Under the pieces are notes generated by a model that saw nothing but the letters and a program-made list of their open reading frames with translations, ran no database searches and was not told the DNA's origin. Below, one piece after another: positions 1-10,500 of a stretch of 64,000 nucleotides of DNA. Each line of letters starts with the position of its first letter. Positions within the stretch are counted from its first letter, which is position 1. The position numbers and the translations under genes are program-made. Location of the stretch: contig CM021314.1 of assembly GCA_010645155.1 (NCBI GenBank), positions 5,511,676-5,575,675 of the forward strand. Direction: 5' to 3'. The stretch is from Tigriopus japonicus (Eukaryota; Arthropoda; Copepoda; Harpacticoida; Harpacticidae).

Positions 1-286
1 TCTAAAAAAGGCTATCAAGGCAATTTTGGACTTAGTGCCAGGGTCAGGAGGGACCTACTTATGTTTTGTCAGTTTTAGGGAATCGTAAGATTACGTCTGG
101 ACCTTCAATCCAGACTTTGGACGGAACAAATGTGTTTTGTCAGGGGCCCACCAAAAACACGTTGGTAGGTTCAGGGGCCCACGAGTATAGTACTATAGAT
201 GGCGCTCGGGCCCACTATATTGGACTTTCCCATAGCTCCTGGGCCCACCAATGTCCACCTTGGGGCCCACAGGTTGCTGACCCCTG
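1..286. mobile_element. Right-hand end of a hAT-like DNA transposon (left part outside window)
   Basis: Positions 272-286 read GGTTGCTGACCCCTG. The reverse complement, CAGGGGTCAGCAACC, fits the 5'-YARNG terminal consensus and closely resembles the CAGGGGTCGGCAACC-type termini common among hAT/Charlie elements. Just inside this end are five copies of GGGCCCAC (144-151, 175-182, 208-215, 241-248, 263-270), spaced 31, 33, 33 and 22 bp, so the subterminal DNA is a degenerate tandem repeat. The 8 bp after the end (287-294, ATCTAAAC) would be the target duplication, but the matching left flank is not in the window. No transposase is visible. The piece lies in an intron of the aconitase/IRP1 gene. 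The hAT assignment rests on one end only. Confidence 0.5.
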
Positions 287-655
287 ATCTAAACAAGGGC
301 TTAACCAAATACAACTTGGTCCTGGTAATCTCAGACGATTCCAGTTGTTAAACAGTCGCTTTTTTAGTTTGAAACTATCTTCATACCGTTCTTGCTTCTA
401 TTTTGTATCCGTAAGACATTCAAGAATGTAAGCACGGAGTACGTAAGTATGCTATTTATGAGATCAATATCATCTAAAAGGATCAAACGTAAGCTTTAAA
501 AACTTTTTTTTTTTTAAACAGAAATTAAAACAGCATTTTTAAACATAATCTTTCATTAACTCGAGAAAATTACATCCGTTTTGTTTTAGACTTATCTATA
601 TGACTATTTACTACATTCTGTTAACAATATCATCTTTTAGTTAACAGCTTCTTAC
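287..655 (-). other. Intron sequence of the IRP1/aconitase gene
   Basis: This AT-rich stretch follows, in gene orientation, the donor at 655/654 (exon ...GCCAG|GTAAGA). No further aconitase exon is visible in it, so the intron continues past the left edge. I see no other gene here. Confidence 0.7.
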
Positions 656-3070
656 CTGGCAGCTGGGCTGTTTCGGGCAATACTTCCAGCGGGACTTATA
701 TGATCCGTGGTCACGGAGTCGCCCAAATTCAATAAGGGGTACGCATTCTCCACTTTCCGAGGAGCAGGCAGCTCCTTGGTCATCCCATCAAAGAACGGAG
801 GGCTTTTGATATAAGTCGATTTCTCATCCCAAGGGTACAACTTGCCCTCGGGGGCTTCCAACTTATTCCATCGCTCATTTCCCGTGGTAATTTTGGAGTA
901 GACCTCCTCGAACATGCTCGGGATCACATGTTTCTTCTCCACAGCTTGGATCTCTTCCCGACTGGGCCAGATATCTCTCAAAAACACGGGCTTATTATCG
1001 GCATCATGACCCAAGGGCTCGGTTTCGAAATCGATATCGACTTTTCCGGCAATCGCGTAAGCAATAACCAGAGGCGGAGAGGCTAGATAATTGGCTCGGG
1101 TGTCGGGATGAATTCGACCTTCAAAGTTTCGGTTTCCAGAGAGAACCCCACAACAAACGAGGTCACCTTTCTTGACTGCATCCGCCACCGAGTCATCCAA
1201 AGGACCCGAATTTCCGATGCAAGTCATGCACCCATATCCAACAATGGAGAAACCCAATGTTTCGAGATAAGGAATCACACCCGACTCTCGAAGATAATAG
1301 GTGACCACACCCGATCCCGGGGATAAACTAGTCTTGATGTAAGGAGCCACCGTCAAGCCTTTTTCCACGGCCTTCTTGGCCATCAAACCCGCTCCCAACA
1401 TCACACTAAAAGTTTGATCTTATTGAAGATGGTCTCTCATAAATAAAATGGTATTTTTCAACTTCTTACCTTGGGTTTGAGGTATTGGTGCAACTCGTAA
1501 TTGCCGCTATGAGAACGGAACCGTGTTTCAACACGTGTTCTTGGTCATTCAAGACAAATGGCACGGTGGTGCTCAATTTGTCTTGCGGAATACCATATCC
1601 CTTGAAACCAATCTTAGCAGGGAGACACGCGGTGAAATCGGCCTTCATGTCTGAAACCGAGACTCGATCATGAGGTCGTTTGGGTCCAGACAAACTGGGC
1701 ACCACACTGCCCAAATCGAGTTCAACAATCTCGGAGAAAGTCGGATCTTGGGCGGCATCGGCGTAGTTGCGCATCATGCCCACGGCATTCAAGTAGGCCT
1801 CAATCATTTTGATTTTAGTCTCATCCCGATTTGTTTGACGCAAATAATCGATGGATTGGGGATCCACGGGGAAATATCCGATGGTGGCGCCATATTCGGG
1901 ACACATGTTGGCAATTGTGGCACGATCCGCGATGGACAATGAAGCCACGCCAGGTCCGAAAAACTCGACAAATTTGCCCACCACACCAATCTAAATATGA
2001 TGCGAAAATGTTGATGTTGATACCAAATATGCTGATAGCGCTCAATTTAGGTTATACTTGTCGCAGATGTTTGGTGATGGTCAAAACCACGTCCGTGGAT
2101 GTCACCAAGGAGTGCATTTGGCCCGATATCTTGTAGCCTAAAACCTTGGGCAGCACCATAGAGATGGGTTGCCCCAACATAACCGCTTCAGCTTCGATTC
2201 CACCCACTCCCCATCCCACCACACCCAAACCATTGATCATAGTGGTATGAGAATCCGTTCCTAGAATTAAATGCGGTCAGAAAACAAGTGAAACCTGGAA
2301 TATGTTGAAATTAACATTACCGACGACAGAATCCGGATAAACAATTTCCGAGTCAGTGAAGCAAACTCGGGCCAGATACTCCAAATTGACCTGATGCACA
2401 ATACCCGAACCGGGTGGAACAATCAGCATATTCTTAAAGGCCTTGGCCCCCCATTTCAAGAACGTAAATCGCTCCTTGTTCCGCTCAAATTCCAGCTCCT
2501 CATTCTTAGACAGAGCATTATCACTGCGGGCGAAATCCACCTAAAATTTCAATTTATCAATCCGAATCCTACGATTCATTTCCATTTTCAACTGACTTGC
2601 ACGGAGTGATCGATGACCAGATCCGACGGACATTGCGGGTTAATCTGCTCAGGATCTCCACCCAATCGTTGAACCGCATCTCGCATAGCCGCAAAATCTA
2701 CCACAGCGGGCACGCCCGTGAAATCTTGCAAGATCACGCGTGCCGGTCGGAAAGGCACCTCGACTCCGTTGGGCACGCTTTGATTGTCCGCCCATGCTAA
2801 AATCTTGCTCACATCCGTTTCCAAAACCTATTCGAATATGACCATATTGAGTTTAAGTTAAATTTATACAATAGTAGCATGTGTTAGTGAATATACCTGG
2901 AAATTGTCACAGTTGCGGACGGCGGATTCGAGCAAGACCCGGATGGAAAACGGTAATTGGTGATAGGCAGAGCCTAAAGCCGGTAAATCAAAGTATCGAT
3001 TGCTCGAGGAAGGGGATCCATCGATGGGTAAAGGCTTCAAGAGATGGGCAAAAGGTCCCGGGTTGGCCAT
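656..3070 (-). CDS. Cytoplasmic aconitase / iron regulatory protein 1 (C-terminus outside window)
   Basis: Six exons on the minus strand: 3070-2897, 2827-2597, 2540-2321, 2260-2058, 1990-1470 and 1405-656. All junctions are GT-AG and phases agree, giving 699 residues of an expected 890 or so. The protein starts [10 protein letters not shown] and tracks animal IRP1/ACO1 throughout ([59 protein letters not shown]). It isomerises citrate to isocitrate when it holds a 4Fe-4S cluster. In animals the apo form can instead bind iron-responsive elements in mRNAs. The three cluster ligands are present as C443 (SCTNTSN), C509 and C512 (GCMTC), equivalent to human C437, C503 and C506. An unusual C534-C535 pair precedes [12 protein letters not shown]. 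The last visible exon ends in phase 2 after ...RNSPAA; domain 4 must lie left of the window. The short cytosolic-type N-terminus argues against the mitochondrial enzyme. RNA-binding ability cannot be judged without the C-terminus. Confidence 0.96.
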
Positions 3071-3196
3071 GATGATCCAGAGAAAGGGCAGAGAAAAGTG
3101 AGCTGCTAGTCGTCAATCAATCAGGAGAAGATCGGACCAAAGGTCACAGATTGTGCACGTATGTTGGGTCACACGAAGCCGAAGAATCGGATGCGT
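3071..3196 (-). promoter_or_regulatory. Probable 5' UTR segment of the IRP1/aconitase gene
   Basis: Upstream of the ATG at 3070 (minus strand) a good acceptor, TCTCTTTCCAG, ends at 3197, suggesting that 3196-3071 is the start of a spliced leader joined to coding exon 1. The donor exon and promoter were not located. No iron-responsive-element hairpin is evident here. Confidence 0.35.
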
Positions 3197-4023
3197 CTGG
3201 AAAGAGATATTATTTAATGGTCAGATGTTGTCAGGCAGGTTTCAGTGAGTGTGAGTGAGGAGGATCTTGGGTACATTGGTGTGCATGTGTGTGCTGTGTA
3301 CTATGCGCTAGTGTACATTCAAACATGTGCTTGGAAGTTGGAAGGGAAGGGAAGGAGACATGAGCTCAAAAGGACTTCAAAATCATGGAGCTCACATTGA
3401 TTTACGAATGAACCTTATTGAGAACCTGAGAGCGAATGAATCATTAGAATGCAATCCAATATTGCCTGGTAAGCAATATGAATATATTCCCTTTTTTGAC
3501 CTAAATTTGCAGTTTTTTAGCTATTGAGTTGCCATATTTTTTGTTAAGAGTTGCACTCAACTCGACGAAGTTTGTTAAAAAAGTTGCTCATTTCTGGCTA
3601 AAAAATGTCATATTTACCTGTATGAAGTGTCATATTGGGTCAAATATTTGTTTCAATTCTGGGCGGGAGTTTTTTGTCCCAAGTTTGACCTTTCTTTAAC
3701 CTCCTTGAGAGCACGGTTTGCTCTGCACAAATTATTTTAGAGTCAAAATAGATGTTAAATATAAATAGGATTCCAGAAATTTCCTGCACGATTTAAGTGA
3801 TAGTGACAAAATATGCCAAAAGTTGCTATTTGTTGCGAAAAAATCGAAAGATTGCTTAATTTGACTAGAGTAGCAAAAAATGCCATTCTATATGCCAGTT
3901 GCATTTTGCAACCTTTTCCGAGCCAAAAATATAAATAATCGTGGTAGGAAGGAGGGGAAATGGAACGTGGCCAATGGGATTGTTTTTGGGGAGTGAAGGC
4001 ATAGCTGGGCACATATTTTTTAA
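3197..4023. other. Non-coding region upstream of the IRP1 gene
   Basis: I see no gene here. The part nearest the gene (3240-3320) is rich in GTGTG-type dinucleotides. From 3500 to 3910 it becomes AT-rich, with loosely recurring words such as GTTGCCATATTTT, AAGTTGC and GCCAAAAGTTGC that may be worn repeat DNA. Confidence 0.5.
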
Positions 4024-4714
4024 AACTATACTTTTGAGACCGTTTGGTTACCCTTCAAATTGAATAAAAATACATTCATCAGCAGCTGAGTTACTTGGGT
4101 TTGAATGTGTTGACCTCAAAAAGCCGAAAAACGTTAGCTAGCTATATCAAAAGATAAGTTCCCAAAGATTTCATAGAGCTTTTGAATGTCGTGAAAGATT
4201 TTTTTTAGTTTTGAAGTTAATCTTAATTTGGCTCAAAATAATATATAATATCACTTAAAATGCACTTAAAACAAGATTTTTGCAAAATATTTTGCATGAC
4301 TTTTGAGAGTACACTATTTTGTGTGTTCATCCAAAAATTACAAATAAATATGTCTAACAGATTTATGATTTCTTGAAGGACCACGTTCAAAAGAGACTTA
4401 AATCGAAACTTCAACCGAATTTTTCGAATTTTCTAATTACTACGCAACTTTGAGGATCTTTAACAATGCAAAATATTTTTTATTTCAAAGTGTTTAAGTG
4501 TTTTTAGAATCGATTTTATATTATTTTGAGCGATTTAGACATAAACTTCAATGCTCAAAAATAAACACTTTCTTTTGTGACATTTAAAAGCTGAATGAAA
4601 TCTGAGGTCAAAAATGGACCCTTCAAACCCAAATAACTCCGCTGTTTGTAGATGTATTTTTATGCAATTTAAATTTAATGGGTAACTAAATGGTCATTGA
4701 ATAAAGATTCAAAA
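4024..4714. repeat. Long imperfect palindrome (foldback-type element)
   Basis: The left arm (about 4024-4300) and right arm (about 4466-4714) are inverted copies of each other. Outer blocks: left ACCGTTTGGTTACCC...ATAAAAATACAT...GAGTTACTTGGGTTTGAA...TGACCTCA; the reverse complement of the right reads ACCATTTAGTTACCC...ATAAAAATACAT...GAGTTATTTGGGTTTGAA...TGACCTCA. Inner blocks also pair (AGCTTTTGAATGTC with AGCTTTTAAATGTC, GGCTCAAAATAATAT with CGCTCAAAATAATAT, AAAATATTTTGCAT on both). About 165 bp of unpaired sequence lies in the centre. There is no coding capacity. This looks like a foldback transposon or MITE; a clean target duplication was not identified. Confidence 0.6.
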
Positions 4715-5057
4715 GTTGATCAATTTTTTTACAATTGATAGGTTTTTAGGTATCTAACTCTTTCCCTGGACCTAAAATAACATAAAACAATAAAAGTGAA
4801 GCTGTTTCCCAATAAATTTTGGGTCCAAAAAATGCCAAGGTGTCTGTGATTATTCGATCCAAACCTAAAAAACCAAAAGGTTTACCAAAATATTTCTTCA
4901 TTCAAAATAACGTGTTTAAAAAAATACAAAATACAATGAGTTCACCACAGTCACGCTGCTCCGAATGTCAACACAAAAGTTTTGAACATCGCATCAACGT
5001 CAAAAAAGTGAGACAACGTTAGACTTCCACAATCCCGTATCTTCCTTTTGTCTCACC
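4715..5057. other. Upstream region of the orphan basic-protein gene
   Basis: AT-rich DNA leading to the ATG at 5058. An in-frame stop about 75 bp upstream closes the reading frame, so the coding region probably starts at 5058 unless an upstream exon is spliced in. No TATA box is convincing. Confidence 0.4.
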
Positions 5058-5630
5058 ATGGATTCTCATCCCACCCCTGAGACACACCCATCCGCCCCAC
5101 CCACTCAATCCAAACCTCGCCGGAAACCCTTAACTCGTCGTCGATGGACCAAGAAAAAGGTACGAGGCGTGGCTTTGAATCCCGAGAAAAAGGCCGCTTT
5201 AGCCCAACGAGTCACGGCCTTTACCCAACAAAGAGGCAAAAAGCTCAATCATTTCTTTCGCAGGAAGCGCGATATCAATGTGGAACCCATGGGGTTTCAG
5301 GATTTGAGCTTCTGGTCGGACAAATTCGCGGATGCCCTCGAACTCGACCCAGCCAAAGCTCCGGATTGGCCTCCGGGATCTAATCCGAATGAAGGAGATC
5401 TGGTTTTGGACTCGTGTATAGCCTTTTGGGCTACTTATTCGCAAGAGCAAGATGATTTATCGGATTATGAAGAAGAGATTCCGGTCAAGAAAGGCAAGCG
5501 ATCGGATCGAAAAGCCGAGACGGGGAAATCTAAAGGTCAAGTGGGTTCTCGAAGGAAGAAAAGTGTTAAAAAAGTGGTTGAGGAAGATCAAGAACATAAG
5601 CCAAGTTCAAGTGAAAGTCCAAGCCCATGA
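5058..5630 (+). CDS. Single-exon basic, probably nuclear orphan protein (190 aa)
   Basis: The ATG at 5058 sits in a near-perfect Kozak context (CTCACCATGG) and the frame stays open for 190 codons. I do not recognise the family. The N-terminus is proline-rich, then strongly basic (KPRRKPLTRRRWTKKKVR, about residues 19-36), which looks like a nuclear localisation signal. A central segment of mixed composition (about 70-130: FQDLSFWSDKFADALELD, LDSCIAFWATYSQEQDD) could fold. It is followed by an acidic patch (DLSDYEEE) and a lysine/serine-rich disordered tail ending SSSESPSP. An AATAAA at 5750-5755 lies 120 bp past the stop. The gene converges on the metallopeptidase gene, with stops 172 bp apart. 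Codon choice is richer in G/C than the flanks, supporting a real gene. DNA or chromatin binding is only a guess from composition. Confidence 0.7.
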   Translation: MDSHPTPETHPSAPPTQSKPRRKPLTRRRWTKKKVRGVALNPEKKAALAQRVTAFTQQRGKKLNHFFRRKRDINVEPMGFQDLSFWSDKFADALELDPAKAPDWPPGSNPNEGDLVLDSCIAFWATYSQEQDDLSDYEEEIPVKKGKRSDRKAETGKSKGQVGSRRKKSVKKVVEEDQEHKPSSSESPSP

Positions 5631-5749
5631 TCTCATTTGAAAGCCCAATTCAAATGAAGATGGGCTCCGGCTGTGATAGCTAGATATTGATGGGTTTGAA
5701 CTCATTTTAAGTGTCATGATAATTTCTTTTTATATTTGATTTTGATCTT

Positions 5750-5755
5750 AATAAA
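5750..5755 (+). terminator. Polyadenylation signal AATAAA for the 5058-5630 gene
   Basis: A canonical AATAAA hexamer 120 bp after the stop codon of the orphan basic protein, in the 172-bp space between two convergent genes. Confidence 0.55.
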
Positions 5756-5802
5756 TGAAGATAATTGAATGGATGTGAGCGAAGCGATTGAGAGAGATGA
5801 TT

Positions 5803-7514
5803 TTAAGTTGGATTGTCGAGTTTAAGGATATCGCCGTTTGAATTGATAAAGAGGAATTGGCGAGCCGAACTGTACTTAGAGGACAATTCGGCCAAATTGA
5901 GCGAGTGGGTCTCCACTTCCAGGTAGGTCATGGAGAAGAAGTTGTGATCACGGATATCAATCACTTGAATTGGCCATTTTAGCGATTGGATTTGGTTCTC
6001 TTTGGTTTGGAATATCTTAGATTCGGGCTCTTGGAAAGCGTTCAACCATCTGAAAAGAGAGCAAAATGTGATTGAAGAGTAGGGGAAGTTATCATTTTGG
6101 TCTTTTACTTGTGGTGATTCAAGATGAGCACGCCGGATCCACTCCAAAAAGCTCCGCCGAAAAGTTTCTTGATTTTGCTCAGGTGAAGTTTCAAATGATA
6201 TTGATCAATTAGGTCTTTGCCCGATATTGCCTCCGGTTCATTCAATGATCCTGGAGAAAAGGGCGAGTTTTGAAGGAGACTTCGGCAAGGTTGCGCGATT
6301 GGCGTTGATGTGGTCCGTTCCATTACGGTGAAATAAAAATCCAAATCGTCAAATCCTCGAGCCATGATTCCATCGTTGGTGTGCTCCAAATCCAGGCAAT
6401 GACCCACCTCATGAATGACTGCCCCCAAAGATGTGGCAAAACATCCTCCAATAGTACCCCTAAGAATAGCCACAACAATTCTGAGATTGAATTTAGATTT
6501 TTTTTTGATGCAATGCATACCTGTAACCCGAGTCATCCATGAATCGCCTCCAATTTACGGGTGTCTGATCTTGGAAGCGAGCTTGGACTTGCTCAATCTT
6601 ATCAGGCCATGTGTAAAGACACCCGGAGCCAAATAAGGCCAATCCACCGCCTCCTAAGGCTGCGTGTCCTTGGGTCATGTCCAGCATGTCCTGGTGAGAT
6701 TTGGGCTTGATTTGGCCGGGATTTTGGTAGCTGCAATTGTGATGATTGGATAAATGCATTTGCGACAAGTTTGGTGGTCGGTTTTTCTCCTCTCAATGAG
6801 GGGAAGTAATTATGACCGTGAAAATGATTAGTGCAAGGAAAAACTGGGGGGATTCGATCTCAATTACCTTGTTGCTGACATGATGGCGATGCATTTCACC
6901 TCATCGCCGAGGTGTCCGTGTTTCAAGAGCTCCTTGCCATGGAATTCCCACAGTTCTTGGCCAGTCTTGGCTCGAGCTTGCTCAATGGTCAAGCTCGAGT
7001 GAAGCACTTCCACTTTAGGTCGGAAGAGGAGATCCTCATCATCCAGATTGAAATGGATGGCTTTGTGAAGAAATCCCTGGCAGGCCAAACTGTCGCCCAG
7101 GAAGCATTGCATCAGCTCCGCCCCCACTTTGATCCGGGATATGGCCGATGCCAAATCATGAGGCTCGTCCTCTGGTGATTGGAATCGGCCATCCTGGTCG
7201 TCGGAGCACACGATATAGAAGAGCTTGAAGACGTGCTGGACATCCGGTTGAGCGAGGATCTCGCGAATCAACGTCAGTTGGGCCACCTTGTTCAAGTATT
7301 GGAAGACGAAATGGTTTTCACCCGGCCTGAGGCGGACCAGATGCTTGAATTTGTTACAACACAGATCGATGGCTTGGACCTGGAGATCATCAGCCTGGCT
7401 GATGTAAATTGTCCGGGAGACATCTAAAGCGGGTGTGTCCACGGTACCGTAAATGAGCACCACTCCATAATTGAACACCTCCCCGTCAGAGACATTTAAG
7501 ATCTCAATCTTCAT
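5803..7514 (-). CDS. YIL108W-like putative zinc metallopeptidase (Metallopep family)
   Basis: Four exons on the minus strand, 7514-6868, 6730-6521, 6459-6109 and 6049-5803, with introns of 137, 61 and 59 bp. All are GT-AG with matching phase 2, giving 484 residues. The sequence matches the putative peptidase family typified by yeast YIL108W (Pfam Metallopep, PF12044): an N-terminal beta-rich region (MKIEILNVSDGEVFNYGVVLIYG), GHAALGGGGLALFGSGCLYTW (237-257), FMDDSGYR, then the zinc site HEVGHCLDLEH (302-312), followed by NDGIMARGFDDLDFYF. H302, H306 and H312 are the expected zinc ligands and E303 the catalytic base. The metzincin glycine is replaced by D309. No signal peptide is seen, so it is probably intracellular; substrates are unknown. 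The ATG at 7514 was chosen because family similarity starts there. The frame stays open upstream to 7832, so a longer N-terminus is possible but does not look conserved. Confidence 0.88.
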
Positions 7515-10500
7515 TTTGGCACCAGGATTCTTCCATTCTCGAGGTCTGGCGATCCTTCTGGACACCCCAATCCATTTCAAACCCACCAAGAGAGAACCCG
7601 TCGTCAGCTGTTTGGTGCATGGAACATTCGTCTGGAGAAAGAAAGGTCCCGAGGGAGAAAACAGAAGCGGCCTTTCTTCCTTTCTTTCATGAAGAGAGCA
7701 TAGGGTAGGAGGTGTGCGATATGGAATATCATTGGCATTCATGTGCCATAACACGATGCAGCCCTCCGCTGAGATGTTGTGAGAGATGAGCATCCATTTA
7801 CGCCCGGTAGGAATCTCAATTATAATCAACAAAGGATTGTAATTTGGCCTGCTCCGATGTAATCCTGGTGACCTCCTAAGTAATGGCCGGAATCACTGTT
7901 CAAAATCGTGTGTTGGAGCGAAAAATTGTGATATTCCGTCATAAATCACCAGATTGGTAGGATGTGTATGTAGTAGTGCATCATCCGTCGCGCAATCCTT
8001 ATTTCGCGGTATCATTGTTGATCAAGTAACTGCTTCATGCATGCATTCTTGTTCAAAGGGATTACAAACTGGCTGTATTTTTCTCAGGTGTGCAAAGATT
8101 TCAGGCTTGAGAATCATCATCTTCTTAAGAGTGATCCTTCAACTCGCCGAAATTTGAAGACATCCCATTATAGAGTGAAACCTGGAAACATAAAAAAGAT
8201 TGGAATTTTTTTGCTTCTTGTGATGGATCATAGAAATCATGACAATGGGAGTCGAAGTTAGAACACGGGATCCCACAGATAAGTCCTGGCTCAAAAGGCC
8301 TACTACCAACTAGGGAGGGGTAAAAACGAGCCATCGCTCCAAGGGGTTTCTGATCTCGAGATAATTTATCAATGAGGAAAGAATGCTGATTAAACATTTA
8401 CCCGTTTACCATGTTTTGACAGGGTTACGAACCATGAAAAAGCTTCAATCACGTTTTAATCTCAGACCGATCTGACCACAAAATATTCCTCGGATTCGGC
8501 ATAGCTTTTACTATTTCAGTCAAACTTTTGACGCAAGTAAAATTCACATTCAGCATATATTTTTTTCTTCTGCGGATATTTTACCGATACACATTATGCC
8601 ATTCCATAAAAATGTCGACAGAAGATAAAACTCGAGTGGGAAAGAGTCATTTCTGATAAAAACAACCATTGGTCTGTAAGAGATTTGGCATATGCGTGTC
8701 TTGAAATAAAAATGGCTCTTTATTTAATAAAGACTGACGTTGTTGTTATATTGAATAGATGAGGTCGGTGTGCTAACTTTTCGAGTTTTCCTCCTCTTTT
8801 GTACTCATCACTAGCACACGCTTCATGTTCACCACTTTATGTGGTTAATCATCCCCGGCGGAAATTGCTCAAAACAATTAAATGGCAATTAATAGCGATG
8901 GAGCCCATCATCAGAACGTTCCCACATGTTCTACCAAAGAGACGTCGTGACCCCAACTTCGACTCATCCTTAATGAACAAGCCAACAAGATCCAACAAAC
9001 CTTTCAAACACAATCATCAAGACTACCCTTAGAGCCATGACCAAAATTGAGGTGTGAATGAACACCGCTTTAAAGGATGGGAAATCGCTGCTTGCTGTCG
9101 CCCTTCTTGGGAAAACATCCTGCCCCCTTCATGCATTTGTAATCGGAAGCTGACTCACGAATTGTCCGTCTTCTTCGCCTCATCCTCATGGAGGTTCGAC
9201 AATGCAAACAATTGGAAAGAAAACGTGACCAAACTGTCACAACTCCCAATGATGATGATGAAGAAGAAGACGAGGAAGATTCAACCCAACTCATCCTCCA
9301 TCCACGAGGAAAAAAGGAGGATCTTGTCTTGTCTCATCATGGAGCAATAGAGGCATCAATGGGAAAAGATCCCAAACAGATTTGCGCTATGTACGTATTG
9401 ACTGGATACACCATAACGTAATTCCCAGAAGGACAGTGAGATCACTGGTAAGGATGAGTTTGACAAATCCTCCCGAGTTTACATGGTGCATATTAGTCTA
9501 GTTGCAACATTCTCACTTTTGTCGTTGGACTTAAGCCATCGTTTCTCTTTCTTTGGGTCCTTCGAGCTTTTGACGTCAAGTGAAGATCCATCTTAACTTG
9601 TAGATTGCTCTGACAAGATTTCGGATGAGATTTGTCGGACTCTCTTGGCAGCGAATCGTGTTTACCTCGCTCATCCATTTAGCTGCTCCGAAAAGTTTCG
9701 ACTTGAATGGAGGACTTTTTGCAATTCCATTGGTCCACGAGTTTTATCCTCGCAGAGTACAATTATTCAATGGGTTCTTCCCGCCTGAGCAGCAATGGAA
9801 ATGCCGCAAGATTTATGGGCCTTGATTTAACAATTTCGTCATGTCATTATGGATGCACCCTACCCGCTCTCTTCCTGATTTCACTGGCGCAAATCTCAAA
9901 GCCGGAAATGGATTCCACGAATTTTTGTCGGCCCATCGGAATCCGTTGGAGTATCCGCCCATAATTTCCAGACCCCCATAATAATGGTGTTGTGCAAACA
10001 TACCATTGAATTATGTGACAGTTGCTTCCAAACCTTCAACGGATCAAATTATTGGCATCCTCGCCTTCCTTGCCTTTTGAGTTTCGAGTCTCGTTCAACG
10101 CTTGTAATTATACTATACGACAGAAAATGTCGTGTTGCGCTGCTTGCTGCATTAGTTTTTCCTTCACTTTGAATCTGCAAGGTATATATCTACTGTAGAC
10201 GTTCAAAGTGGGGTCAAGGTTAGAACAAAGACTCCCAAACTAGACGATAGCAATGGATTTCTTATTTGTATTCGGTCATCCTTCTTATTGAATGTTTTTC
10301 TAGTGTCCAAAAGTATCCGATATTTGTAACGAATTAGATATGAACCTAACTAACAGTTGGAGAAGCAGGTTTAAAGTTGGCATCATGTTAAACCATTTTA
10401 GATATCCACAAAGCCATTATCGTGCAGGTGAGGCTCAAGCGAAACCATTTAATATAAATCATTTCAAATCTTTACGGCCATTTTTGGGTCGCAAACAATT

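Noticed and set aside
7515..7832. N-terminal extension of the metallopeptidase from upstream in-frame codons
   Set aside because: Similarity to the family begins at the ATG at 7514. The upstream residues look like translated UTR and the outermost start would be TTG.
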